Shown here: in pieces, positions 24,800-32,470 of the stretch
Numbering within the stretch: the stretch's first letter is position 1
How the letters are laid out: each line of letters opens with the position of its first letter
From: Prevotella vespertina
GTDB taxonomy: Bacteria > Bacteroidota > Bacteroidia > Bacteroidales > Bacteroidaceae
Direction: 5' to 3'
Assembly: GCF_009728485.1 (NCBI RefSeq)
Contig: NZ_VVIQ01000002.1
Location: 186,001-250,000 of the forward strand
DNA length: 64,000 nt
The notes under the pieces: generated by a model
What the model was told of the DNA's origin: nothing
Databases searched by the model: none
Seen by the model: the letters and a program-made list of their open reading frames with translations, nothing else
Program-made: the position numbers and the translations under genes

Positions 24800-25090
24800 T
24801 TAATTAGAATAATAATCTTTCTGTGTATTTCTGTTCTTTTCCAAATGAGTTATAAAACTACTAATCTCTTTGTTTAACAATTTCAGCTTATCAACAAAAT
24901 CGGTAATGCTATCATCTTCTGTCTTGTGCAGGCGGATAGACCAGTTGCAATCTGAGATTTGTAAGAATGTATTATGCATCTTTTCTCCATGCCATGTAGT
25001 ACAACCATCAAAACAAATAACATTACCCGTTGACGGTGGACTTTCCTTGTTTTACCAAGTCCTTTTATTGTATGTTTCTATACATTTCAT
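24800..25090 (-). pseudogene. Accessory gene interrupted by in-frame TAA
   Basis: The ATG at 25088-25090 overlaps the previous gene's TGA and starts a frame MKCIETYNKRTW, then TAA (25052-25054), then 84 more open codons to TAA at 24800-24802 (NKESPPSTGNVICFDG..., ending KDYYSN). The coupled start and continuous open frame on both sides of the stop indicate a gene broken by one nonsense codon. A 59-aa remnant could still be made from the ATG in GAAAAGATGCAT. Confidence 0.5.
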
Positions 25091-25464
25091 AACCCCAATG
25101 CTTGTTTAATTCGTTTCTTATAGTCATCGTTTGCTGCGTCCATCGCTTCCTCTAATGTGCCGTACCATTGGATTGGCGTTTCGTAGGAGGTCGCAAATGC
25201 GTATCGTGGTTCATCTACTGATGCAGATTTATAGATATGATAGATAAACTCAAATATTCCATTGTCAGCTATCAGCCCCTCTCGTGTTTCCTTAAATAGA
25301 AGTCTTGGCATATTCTCCACCACGCTCTCACGCCCTGCGTTGAAAGCTGCCTTGATGTCGTTTTCTTGATACAAAGGCATATCAGGGAATTTGCCATCCT
25401 TGAATCGTATAGCGTTCTCTTTTGCCTTAATGAGATACTCTTCTGCTAAATCTTTCTGTGTCAT
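25087..25464 (-). CDS. Hypothetical phage protein, 125 aa
   Basis: I chose the ATG at 25462-25464 (MTQKDLAEEYLIKAKEN), preceded by GAGGAATAGA; it overlaps the upstream stop. The helical N-terminus contains DIKAAFNAGRESVVENM, followed by a C-terminal domain that includes IQWYGTLEEAMDAANDDYKK. It resembles small phage proteins of unknown role. Confidence 0.6.
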   Translation of the reverse strand: MTQKDLAEEYLIKAKENAIRFKDGKFPDMPLYQENDIKAAFNAGRESVVENMPRLLFKETREGLIADNGIFEFIYHIYKSASVDEPRYAFATSYETPIQWYGTLEEAMDAANDDYKKRIKQALGL

Positions 25465-25465
25465 T

Positions 25466-26389
25466 CTATTCCTCAACTTCCTTAAATTCACCATTAACAA
25501 GTTTGTAGAAGGTATCAGCCTTGATACGTTCGCCATCTACTTTTTCTGTTTTTACACAGATAGGAGTCCAAACGTCATCAACGTAATTCCATTCTGCAAG
25601 GGTGATCCAGCTGCCAATCTTAGCCTTAGCAATAGAATTGTTACCAGCTGCCATAACAACAGAGTGATTTCCTGTACTCTCAATCTGAGCAGAGTAACCA
25701 CTTGAACCAATCTTAGCAGAGTAACCACTTGAACCAATCTGAGCATAGTCACCACTTGAACCAATCTTAGCAGAGTAACCACTTGAACCAATCTTAGCAG
25801 AGTAACCACTTGAACCAATCTGAGCATAGTCACCACTTGAACCAATCTTAGCAGAGTAACCACTTGAACCAATCTGAGCATAGTCACCACTTGAACCAAT
25901 CTGAGCATAGTCACCACTTGAACCAATCTGAGCAGAGTAACCACTTGAACCAATCTGAGCAGAGTAACCACTTGAACCAATCTGAGCAGAGTAACCACTT
26001 GAACCAATCTGAGCATAGTTGTTACCGTTATCATTTAAGTCCGTCTCTTTTTTTAGCTTAGCTGGCGAAGTGATATCTTTTATCCATTCAACTCCAAGGT
26101 TAATAATGTCTGCTAATTTCAGCTCAGCCTTTACCTTAATCCTTGAAGAACAAACTTTCGTTGAGTTTTCTTCTTTGTTAATTTCTCCAGATTGCTCTAC
26201 CTCTGCAAAACGAGAGTTAAGCATATCGTAATGGTCAAACACCTCTAACGGAGACTCGCAAGCGTGAAATCCTCTCTCACAGCACGCAATTCTTCCGCTC
26301 ATTTCATACTCTTTGCCGACTTCGTACTGAAATCCTCTGCACTTCAATTCCTTGTCAAAGCCTTTATAGGCAATAATTTTCTTTTCCAT
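25466..26389 (-). CDS. DUF7666-like protein with 8-residue tandem repeats
   Basis: The N-terminal ~75 residues (IAYKGFDKELKCRGFQYEVG, then CERGFHACESPLEVFDHY) match the DUF7666-like pattern of phage proteins. Next come about 15 tandem copies of an 8-residue unit, roughly (A/S)(Q/K)IGSSG(Y/D) followed by S or Y, and then a non-repeat C-terminus. The repeat is a regular short-period beta-solenoid candidate. It lies in the accessory operon near the prophage end. Function is unknown. Confidence 0.7.
   Translation of the reverse strand: MEKKIIAYKGFDKELKCRGFQYEVGKEYEMSGRIACCERGFHACESPLEVFDHYDMLNSRFAEVEQSGEINKEENSTKVCSSRIKVKAELKLADIINLGVEWIKDITSPAKLKKETDLNDNGNNYAQIGSSGYSAQIGSSGYSAQIGSSGYSAQIGSSGDYAQIGSSGDYAQIGSSGYSAKIGSSGDYAQIGSSGYSAKIGSSGYSAKIGSSGDYAQIGSSGYSAKIGSSGYSAQIESTGNHSVVMAAGNNSIAKAKIGSWITLAEWNYVDDVWTPICVKTEKVDGERIKADTFYKLVNGEFKEVEE
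25684..26019. repeat. 24-bp in-frame tandem repeat
   Basis: About 14 copies of a 24-bp unit (core CCACTTGAACCAATCT) encode the 8-residue repeats of the DUF7666-like protein. Copies differ mainly at two places: GAGC or TAGC (Gln or Lys) and AGAGTAA or ATAGTCA (Tyr-Ser or Asp-Tyr). The near-identity between units points to recent expansion by slippage or recombination. Confidence 0.85.
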
Positions 26390-26405
26390 ATTGATTTTGG
26401 TTTAG

Positions 26406-26603
26406 TTAAAGACTTGCGTTTTTCAAAACATCATAAGCATTACACTTCCATCTTCCGTTCTGAGAAGAAGATGCCTTATTATACCTTATTAAACCTTTTG
26501 CACAAAGCTCTGTAAATCTACGTAAACCTCCAACAATAGAAACAGACTCATCCTTGCTAAAAGATTTATCGTTTAAAACTATTTTCAAAATCTCTTCATT
26601 CAT
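26406..26603 (-). CDS. Small winged-helix-like protein, 65 aa
   Basis: First gene of the accessory operon, starting in AAAAGAGCAATG. The 65-aa sequence with IVGGLRRFTELCAKGLIRYN and a final GRWKCNAYDVLKNASL has the look of a small MerR/winged-helix DNA-binding protein. Not firmly assigned. Confidence 0.5.
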   Translation of the reverse strand: MNEEILKIVLNDKSFSKDESVSIVGGLRRFTELCAKGLIRYNKASSSQNGRWKCNAYDVLKNASL

Positions 26604-26650
26604 TGCTCTTTTATTACTATCTTTGTATTGTTGTATTTAATATAGTAATG

Positions 26651-26694
26651 CAAAGATAGTGATTTTATTTAGAATAACCTAAGATTAAACTAAA
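26651..26694 (-). promoter_or_regulatory. Accessory-operon promoter with operator
   Basis: The -7 box TATCTTTG (complement of 26651-26658) is a perfect TAnnTTTG match. It is followed upstream after 9 bp by the 27-bp operator at 26668-26694, which contains AACCTAAGATTAAACTAAA. The same spacing and core occur at 12431-12474 and 20984-21027, so the phage repressor probably controls all three. Confidence 0.65.
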
Positions 26695-26829
26695 TAATCA
26701 ATCTGTGTTATGATATTTTAAGATTTCAAACATACATATAAACAAAGAAAAATGTGCTTATGCGTATCCAATAAATAAATTAAAACAACGAAAGTAACTA
26801 ATATATAATAGGTTAGGCAAGTTATGGCA

Positions 26830-26876
26830 CAACACTTTTAATGTTGGGGTCATGGGTTCGAGCCCCATGCGGATCA
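26830..26876 (+). other. 3' fragment of tRNA-Lys: prophage attachment site
   Basis: These bases contain the anticodon arm CAACA-CTTTTAA-TGTTG (anticodon UUU), T arm CATGG/CCATG with loop GTTCGAG, and the 3' acceptor strand ending CGGATCA. The 26 bases upstream show no D arm and no matching 5' acceptor (GATCCG). This is the usual scar left when an element integrates into the 3' half of a tRNA gene. The intact tRNA-Lys would lie beyond the left edge. Confidence 0.7.
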
Positions 26877-26880
26877 CAAG

Positions 26881-26908
26881 AAGGTATGTCATTAGACATA
26901 CCTTTTTT
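26881..26908 (+). terminator. Terminator of the former tRNA-Lys gene
   Basis: AAGGTATGTC (26881-26890) pairs perfectly with GACATACCTT (26895-26904) across ATTA, followed by a T-run. Its position 5 bp after the tRNA 3' end marks the return to host sequence. Confidence 0.85.
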
Positions 26909-27616
26909 GTTTATAGATACGAAAGAGACGATAACAAGATTCTTTAAAAGTAAGAGAAACAACTCTCCAAATACTCCTTAAAAAGCAAAATAAGCAAGAA
27001 CTAGTGTGTAAACATATGTATAAAGAGCAATAAGAAATCCCTATATCTTGACGATATAGGGATTATCATTTACACAATTAAGCGGAAAGAGGGGTTTATG
27101 AACCAAACTCTTCTAACTCGTTGTAATTAAATGTTCTATCAATTTTGACAAATCAGTAGTGTAGCATTTTTGTAGCAGTATTTTGACCGCTTGATGACTA
27201 CCATTCTGACTACCTTTTGAAAGCACAACTGCTCTCTTTGCTTCGGTACAAAGGTATATAAAATTGTACTAACCTCCAAATCTTTGTACCATAAATATTT
27301 AGAGATTTTACTGCTACACATTCCAGTGCAAGGTGCAAGCCCTTATATATAAGGGGTCTTGCACCTTGCACTGGAGAACTTGTGTGTGACAGCCTGATAT
27401 TGGTGATCTTTTATAGCTTTATCACTATAAAAGGTAAATTATGTTATTATTTATTTCTATATAAGTTTACTATATTTATCTTATGAGTGATATAGATACC
27501 CTTTGCATCCGCCACCAAACAAAAAATTGCATCTGGTGCATGACGACTTGCAGAGGGTACATAAACTTGCGTGTGACGGGTTGCTCATGCCAAGATGTTT
27601 CTATAACTTTATGTTT
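26909..27616. other. Non-coding junction between prophage and next element
   Basis: No convincing gene is seen. The region holds a 12-bp perfect hairpin without T-run (27037-27065, AATCCCTATATC arms), a minus-strand promoter-like TATACCTTTG just left of 27263 with an upstream TTTG, and a repeat-rich leader with TGCTACA motifs such as often precede Bacteroidetes integrase genes, though no integrase follows. It also contains the large palindrome at 27322-27375. It looks like a scar between two insertions. Confidence 0.4.
27322..27375. repeat. 54-bp near-perfect palindrome
   Basis: The arms TCCAGTGCAAGGTGCAAG (27322-27339) and CTTGCACCTTGCACTGGA (27358-27375) are exact reverse complements. The centre is itself palindromic (CCCTTATATATAAGGG). 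It could form a hairpin or cruciform of about 26 bp. There is no T-run. Candidate roles are a transcription barrier, a recombination site or an element end. Confidence 0.75.
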
Positions 27617-27964
27617 ATGAAAGAGTTACTGGAATTTCTTCGAAATGAGAGATTGAACAAACATCTAAAACAGGCGTATATAGCTGAGAAATTGGGAGTT
27701 GATGAAAGTACAATATCCCGATGGGAGTCTGGTCAGATTACAATGGATTTTCTCCAAATAGTAAACTATGCGACTGTTTTGGAGATAAATGTTTATGAGA
27801 TGTTTGCATATCTCGCAAGTAATGGACAAGATCTTCCCAGATCTATTGCAGAAGTACACGTTGAGGTGTATACAAAAGAAGCCTACAACTCTCTTATGCA
27901 ATACCTTGCAAATTCTGGGATGGATATAACAATTAAAAGCACCAAGTTGAAAAGATGGAAATAA
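27617..27964 (+). CDS. XRE-family transcriptional regulator
   Basis: I chose the ATG at 27617 (MKELLEFLRNERLNKHLKQA), giving 115 aa that start directly in the HTH. The motif is AYIAEKLGVDESTISRWESG, a classic XRE/Cro helix-turn-helix. The C-terminal part (VEVYTKEAYNSLMQYLANS) is unassigned. It overlaps the next gene by 10 bp and heads the small operon of this element. Confidence 0.75.
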   Translation: MKELLEFLRNERLNKHLKQAYIAEKLGVDESTISRWESGQITMDFLQIVNYATVLEINVYEMFAYLASNGQDLPRSIAEVHVEVYTKEAYNSLMQYLANSGMDITIKSTKLKRWK

Positions 27965-28335
27965 TCGCAGTAGAAAGCCAAGCCTATCAGGAACTGATAG
28001 ACAAGCTCAATCGTATTGAGCAGTATGTTGAGCGCACCTCCCGTCTTATTCAAGACATTGATGACGAGCTGGAGATGACAACCAAAGACCTTATCGGGGC
28101 TCTGAATGTTTCAGAGTCCACCCTTTATAGCTGGCGCAAGAAACAGTTGGTACGGTATCGCTACACGGAAGGTGGCGATGTACGCTACTTCTTCAAGTCT
28201 ATCGTGATAGCCACGAAATGTAACCGGCTCCGCGTATCAGGTATGAGAAACGACGAGGTTCTTGGTCGGCTCAACCGTTTCAAGGACAATCTCATCATGA
28301 GTTCATGTCTTAACCCTAAAAACCGACAATTATGA
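27955..28335 (+). CDS. Excisionase/MerR-like HTH protein
   Basis: The 126-aa protein has a helical N-terminus (KLNRIEQYVERTSRLIQD) and the HTH_17-type motif MTTKDLIGALNVSESTLYSW. RKKQLVRYRYTEGGDVRYF follows, the wing typical of the element-encoded HTH proteins that precede primase genes in Bacteroidetes mobilizable elements. It overlaps the primase gene by 4 bp. Confidence 0.75.
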   Translation: MEIIAVESQAYQELIDKLNRIEQYVERTSRLIQDIDDELEMTTKDLIGALNVSESTLYSWRKKQLVRYRYTEGGDVRYFFKSIVIATKCNRLRVSGMRNDEVLGRLNRFKDNLIMSSCLNPKNRQL

Positions 28336-30392
28336 TAGAAAAGGAACAGATTCTTTTGCTAACACAAGGAGGTCTGAATGTGTTTTCCCATTTTCTCGGC
28401 TTTGAGGTAAACCTTCATCGCAACTTCCGAAGCCCTTTCTATGACGATAGGCGGGCTTCCTGCCATATCTACTACGACAGGAAAACTTCTTCTTACAAAT
28501 TCTATGATCATGGCGATACCACCTATTCAGGGGATTGCTTCTGGTTTGTGGCAACCCTCCGTAATTTGAACCTGAAAACAAGTTTTCCCGAAGTATTGGA
28601 AACGATTGTACAAGAACTTGGATTGTATTCTTTATGTGATGGTGAAAAGCATAGCAGCCATATCACGTCAGCATATAAAAATCCAATCGTTCCCATTCCC
28701 AAGGCTGATACAACCAAGTGTACGGAAGAACGCCCATACAGTTTCGAGATACAGCCATTTGACGATGGGTTGCTGAACTATTGGGCGCATTACGGAATCC
28801 ATGAAGATACACTCCGTCGCTTTCGTGTACGGAGTCTTAAGCGGTATGAGAGCGTATCAGCCGAAGGTAAGAAGTTTGAGCTTCATAGTTCGCCGACAGA
28901 ACCGATATTCGCCTATATTGGAAATGGCTATGTCAAGATATATCGCCCTCACAGTCCGAAAATCCGCTTTCTCTATGGCGGGCGGATGCCTATGACCTAT
29001 TGTTTCGGCATGGAGCAGATTCCCACCAAAGGAGATATGCTCTTTATTACAGGTGGGGAAAAAGATGTACTCTCGTTGTATGCGCACGGGTTCAATGCAA
29101 TCTGCTTCAACAGTGAAACGGCACAAATACCGGAAAGCATCATAGAGAGCCTTCAACTTCGCTTTCGGCATATCATACTCTTGTATGATGCAGATGAGAC
29201 GGGTGTGCGGGAAATGTATAGACAAGCTGAACATTTGGCAGAATACAAGGTTTTGAATCTTACACTCCCACTTAGTGGAACCAAGACGGAAAAGGACATT
29301 TCTGATTTCTTTGCCTTAGGCAACGGGGCGAAGGAACTGAAAGAACTGCTTGCCAAGATGTTTACAGACCTATATAGCCAAACCATGATGATGCTTCGCT
29401 CCTGTGAGATTGACTACGACAATCCACCGGATATTTCCAAGACTGTGGTGGCAGTGAATGGTGTCCCTTTGGGAACGCAGGACAATCTGTTCTGCATTAC
29501 TGGAGGTGAGGGTACAGGCAAGAGCAACTATGTAGGAGCCATCCTTGCCGGAGCTTTGGGGAATGAACGGCTGCCTATAGAGAAAACCTTGGGATTGGAG
29601 ATTACTGCCAATCCCAAAGGCTTGGCAGTCCTGCATTATGATACGGAACAGTCCGAGGCTCAACTGCACAAAAACTTGGGCAAGACTTTGCGCAGGGCTT
29701 CATTGACGGCAGTACCGGAGTTTTTCCATTCCCTGTATCTTGCTTCGCTGTCCCGCAAAGACCGCTTGAAACTTATCCGTGAGAGTATGGATTTGTTTCA
29801 TCATAAACATGGTGGCATTCACCTTGTGGTAATCGATGGCATTGCCGACTTGATACGTTCTGCCAATGATGAAACAGAAAGTATTGCCATTGTGGATGAG
29901 CTTTACCGCTTGGCAGGGATTTATAATACCTGTATCATCTGCGTGCTTCACTTTGTGCCTAACGGCATTAAGCTGCGCGGGCATATCGGCTCGGAACTTC
30001 AACGCAAGGCGGCAGGTATTCTCTCCATTGAGAAAGATGACAATCCCGAATACTCTGTGGTGAAGGTATTGAAAGTCCGTGACGGAAGCCCGTTGGACGT
30101 ACCGATGATGCTTTTCGGCTGGGATAAGGCTGAGGACATGCACGTCTACCGTGGGGAAAAATCCAAGGAAGACAAGGAAAGACGCAAGACCGATGAACTT
30201 ATCGGTGTTGTCAGAGAGGCTTTCAGAAAAAACCTCAAGCTCACTTACCAAGAACTTTGCGAGGTCTTGATGTGCGAAATGGAAATCAAGGACAGAACCG
30301 CAAAGAAATACATCGCCTACATGAAAGAACAACGTATCTTAGCACAAGATACCAATGGCAACTATCAAAAAGGAGAACTATGTCGTACTTAG
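28332..30392 (+). CDS. Toprim/RecA-like primase-helicase of an integrative element
   Basis: The 686-aa protein begins with a primase zinc-finger-like region ([17 protein letters not shown], then [19 protein letters not shown]) in which the usual CHC2 cysteines are mostly absent. A Toprim segment follows ([20 protein letters not shown], then [10 protein letters not shown]), then a RecA-like ATPase ([23 protein letters not shown]). It is typical of the replication protein of mobilizable Bacteroidetes elements. It probably initiates or primes element replication after transfer. Confidence 0.8.
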   Translation: MIEKEQILLLTQGGLNVFSHFLGFEVNLHRNFRSPFYDDRRASCHIYYDRKTSSYKFYDHGDTTYSGDCFWFVATLRNLNLKTSFPEVLETIVQELGLYSLCDGEKHSSHITSAYKNPIVPIPKADTTKCTEERPYSFEIQPFDDGLLNYWAHYGIHEDTLRRFRVRSLKRYESVSAEGKKFELHSSPTEPIFAYIGNGYVKIYRPHSPKIRFLYGGRMPMTYCFGMEQIPTKGDMLFITGGEKDVLSLYAHGFNAICFNSETAQIPESIIESLQLRFRHIILLYDADETGVREMYRQAEHLAEYKVLNLTLPLSGTKTEKDISDFFALGNGAKELKELLAKMFTDLYSQTMMMLRSCEIDYDNPPDISKTVVAVNGVPLGTQDNLFCITGGEGTGKSNYVGAILAGALGNERLPIEKTLGLEITANPKGLAVLHYDTEQSEAQLHKNLGKTLRRASLTAVPEFFHSLYLASLSRKDRLKLIRESMDLFHHKHGGIHLVVIDGIADLIRSANDETESIAIVDELYRLAGIYNTCIICVLHFVPNGIKLRGHIGSELQRKAAGILSIEKDDNPEYSVVKVLKVRDGSPLDVPMMLFGWDKAEDMHVYRGEKSKEDKERRKTDELIGVVREAFRKNLKLTYQELCEVLMCEMEIKDRTAKKYIAYMKEQRILAQDTNGNYQKGELCRT

Positions 30393-30688
30393 AACATCAT
30401 ACAGAAAATACATGGCAGAAACGATTGTTTGAAAAGCTGATGAGTGTCGAGGACAAACTCGACCGTCTGCTTGTCCTGCAAGAGCAATCCGTTGACACGA
30501 CTGTCCATCCGCCCTTGAAACCAGAATACTTGGACATCATTGATGTATCCAAGATTCTGAAAGTGGAGCAAAAGACCATCTACAACTGGGTTTGGGCAGG
30601 GAAAATCCCCTATCTCAAGGCTAATGGTCGGTTGCTGTTTCTTCGGAAAGAGATAGATGAAATGGTACAAAAGCGTGAAGAATGGTAG
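30380..30688 (+). CDS. Excisionase-like HTH protein
   Basis: I start the gene at the ATG at 30380 ([15 protein letters not shown]), with AAAAAGGAGAACT just upstream. The 102-aa protein ends with the HTH_17 pattern ([39 protein letters not shown]). It overlaps the primase end by 13 bp. It may control excision or the primase operon. Confidence 0.75.
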   Translation: MSYLEHHTENTWQKRLFEKLMSVEDKLDRLLVLQEQSVDTTVHPPLKPEYLDIIDVSKILKVEQKTIYNWVWAGKIPYLKANGRLLFLRKEIDEMVQKREEW

Positions 30689-30737
30689 TATATTCCCATC
30701 AACTGGAAGATTAAATATAGATTTTCTTCCCGGATTT

Positions 30738-30768
30738 TTTGGTTTATGCAGAAAATGCATTATCTTTG
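30738..30768 (+). promoter_or_regulatory. Promoter of the AbiE-type operon
   Basis: TTTG (30738-30741), 19 bp, then TATCTTTG (30761-30768): a full match to the Bacteroidetes sigma-ABfr consensus, 29 bp before the antitoxin ATG. Confidence 0.8.
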
Positions 30769-30797
30769 CCGTTGGAATTTTTTGAAGAATTTCCAAC

Positions 30798-31391
30798 ATG
30801 CGTATGAATGAGCAGACCCTTAGACAACAAATTCTATCTTCTGAGAACGACACCATCTTCTTCAGAAATGATTTTCCGCAGTATCATCCCGAGTCAGTTG
30901 GTCGTATTTTGACGGACTTAACTGAAAAAGGAGAACTCGTACGAATTTCCTCGGGCATTTATGTGAAGCCTAGAATGAGTAGGTTCGGCCCCATTATGCC
31001 ATCAATAGAACATATTGTCAAGGCTATTTCCATACGAGATAAAGCCCAGATACTCCCATCTGGCGAGACAGCATTGAATGCTTTGGGACTTTCTACTCAG
31101 GTGCCAATGTCTTATTCGTTCCTGACTACAGGAAGTGCACGGAAACTGGCTATCGGGAAGCGACAAGTTACATTAAAGCGTGGAGTTCCTCGCAATTTTG
31201 CGTATAAGACACAGCTTATAGCCTTAATTGTTCAAGCCCTTAGATGTCTGGGAGAGCCTAATGTCAGTCCAAAAGAACTGGAGCAAATACAAAGATTGGT
31301 AATCAAAGAATCCGATAGACAGGCTCTAATCTGTGATGTGCAGATAATGCCGGGATGGATGAAAAGGATTATCAAGCCTATGATTAAATAA
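30798..31391 (+). CDS. DUF6088 protein, AbiEi-like antitoxin
   Basis: The 197-aa protein opens with a winged-helix region (NDFPQYHPESVGRILTDLTE, KGELVRISSGIYVKP). The DUF6088 pattern follows (ILPSGETALNALGLSTQVPM, FLTTGSARKL, VTLKRGVPRNF). DUF6088 proteins pair with AbiEii-type nucleotidyltransferases in type IV toxin-antitoxin systems and usually autorepress their promoter. The toxin gene starts 3 bp downstream. Confidence 0.8.
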   Translation: MRMNEQTLRQQILSSENDTIFFRNDFPQYHPESVGRILTDLTEKGELVRISSGIYVKPRMSRFGPIMPSIEHIVKAISIRDKAQILPSGETALNALGLSTQVPMSYSFLTTGSARKLAIGKRQVTLKRGVPRNFAYKTQLIALIVQALRCLGEPNVSPKELEQIQRLVIKESDRQALICDVQIMPGWMKRIIKPMIK

Positions 31392-31394
31392 AAT

Positions 31395-32417
31395 ATGAAA
31401 CTTTGGATAAACAATACTTTGGAGGATCGGCTGGCAATGCTCCAACAGACAGAGGAAACTCACTCTGGGGTCAATCAATCAGCAATAGAAAAAGATTGGT
31501 GGGTAACAGTAGCCCTGCATGCACTGTTCCAATGCTCTTGTGCTCCCGCACTTATTTTTAAGGGAGGCACTTCACTGTCAAAAGGGTTCAACCTCATTGA
31601 ACGGTTCTCAGAAGACATAGACTTGGCTATTCACCGTTCATTCTTTGGAATTGACAAGACAAACAAGAGCCAGCGTGAGAAACTCCGTAAATTATCAAGG
31701 TCTTTTATACATGAAGATTTGTCGAAGCAATTAGACAAGCAGCTTCAGAATATGGGAGTTACCGGTTATCGAATTGAGAATGTAACTTACCGGCAAAGTC
31801 AAGAAGGAAAGTTGATTCCTATCGATAGTGATAAAGATCCTACGGTGATATTTTTGCATTATGACAGCATTATCAAGGATATGATAGATTACATCCCTGC
31901 CCGTGTGAAGATTGAAATAAGTTGTCTCTCCATGGATGAGCCTACAGAGAAATGTAACATACAATCATTGATAAGCGAAAGCTTCCCCGATGAAGATAAG
32001 ATGTCATCTGTCATAAGAACCGTACTGCCTACTCGCACATTTCTTGAAAAAATCTTTCTACTAGCAGAAGAATTCCAAAAAGAGCATCCAAGACATGTAC
32101 GTATGAGTCGACATTTATACGACCTTGAGCGAATTATGGATACCATATATGGACAAGATGCTATTGCCGATCGTCAGCTATATGATGCCATCGTTAAACA
32201 TCGCCGTACATTTTATGCGTTAAAGTATGTGGACTACGACAAACATTCTCCCAGTACCATTTCGTTTGTCCCTCCAACTGAAGCTATTGTAGAGTGGGAG
32301 AAAGACTATGACAATATGTGCAAGCACTTCTTTTATGGCTCCACACTTCCTTTTGACAAGTTGTTAAAGCGTATAGCAGAACTGCAGGATAGGATTAAAA
32401 AAACTGCGTATGTCTAA
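31395..32417 (+). CDS. AbiEii-like nucleotidyltransferase toxin
   Basis: The 340-aa protein carries the AbiEii/DUF1814 signature: AIEKDWWVTVALHALF (about 31-46), IFKGGTSLSKGF (about 54-65) and FSEDIDLAIH (about 71-80), the GS and D-x-D motifs of the polymerase-beta-like fold. It is the toxin of an abortive-infection or element-maintenance pair. Known members block growth by modifying tRNA or GTP-binding targets. A strong terminator follows. Confidence 0.85.
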   Translation: MKLWINNTLEDRLAMLQQTEETHSGVNQSAIEKDWWVTVALHALFQCSCAPALIFKGGTSLSKGFNLIERFSEDIDLAIHRSFFGIDKTNKSQREKLRKLSRSFIHEDLSKQLDKQLQNMGVTGYRIENVTYRQSQEGKLIPIDSDKDPTVIFLHYDSIIKDMIDYIPARVKIEISCLSMDEPTEKCNIQSLISESFPDEDKMSSVIRTVLPTRTFLEKIFLLAEEFQKEHPRHVRMSRHLYDLERIMDTIYGQDAIADRQLYDAIVKHRRTFYALKYVDYDKHSPSTISFVPPTEAIVEWEKDYDNMCKHFFYGSTLPFDKLLKRIAELQDRIKKTAYV

Positions 32418-32433
32418 TTATTTGGTAGTTAGA

Positions 32434-32470
32434 AAAAGCGTCGAGCAGGTCTTCTTGCTCGACGCTTTTT
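32434..32470. terminator. Bidirectional terminator
   Basis: AAAAGCGTCGAGCA and TGCTCGACGCTTTT form a 14-bp stem with a short loop and a T-run. It separates the plus-strand toxin operon from the convergent methylase/helicase fragment. Confidence 0.85.

Noticed and set aside
25690-26019. CRISPR array
   Set aside because: The repeats are contiguous 24-bp coding units with no unique spacers and no cas genes nearby.
25552-26034. A 160-codon minus frame made of LRLVQVVT repeats
   Set aside because: It is the alternative reading of the 24-bp tandem repeat; the frame at 25466-26389 has a recognisable N-terminal domain and normal flanks.
26804-26876. A complete tRNA-Lys gene
   Set aside because: The 26 bases before the anticodon arm do not form a D arm or pair with the 3' acceptor strand, so only the 3' half is present.
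27139-27321. A 60-codon minus-strand gene near the palindrome
   Set aside because: The frame includes the promoter-like TATACCTTTG itself and has no family resemblance; it is probably a chance frame in an orphan leader.
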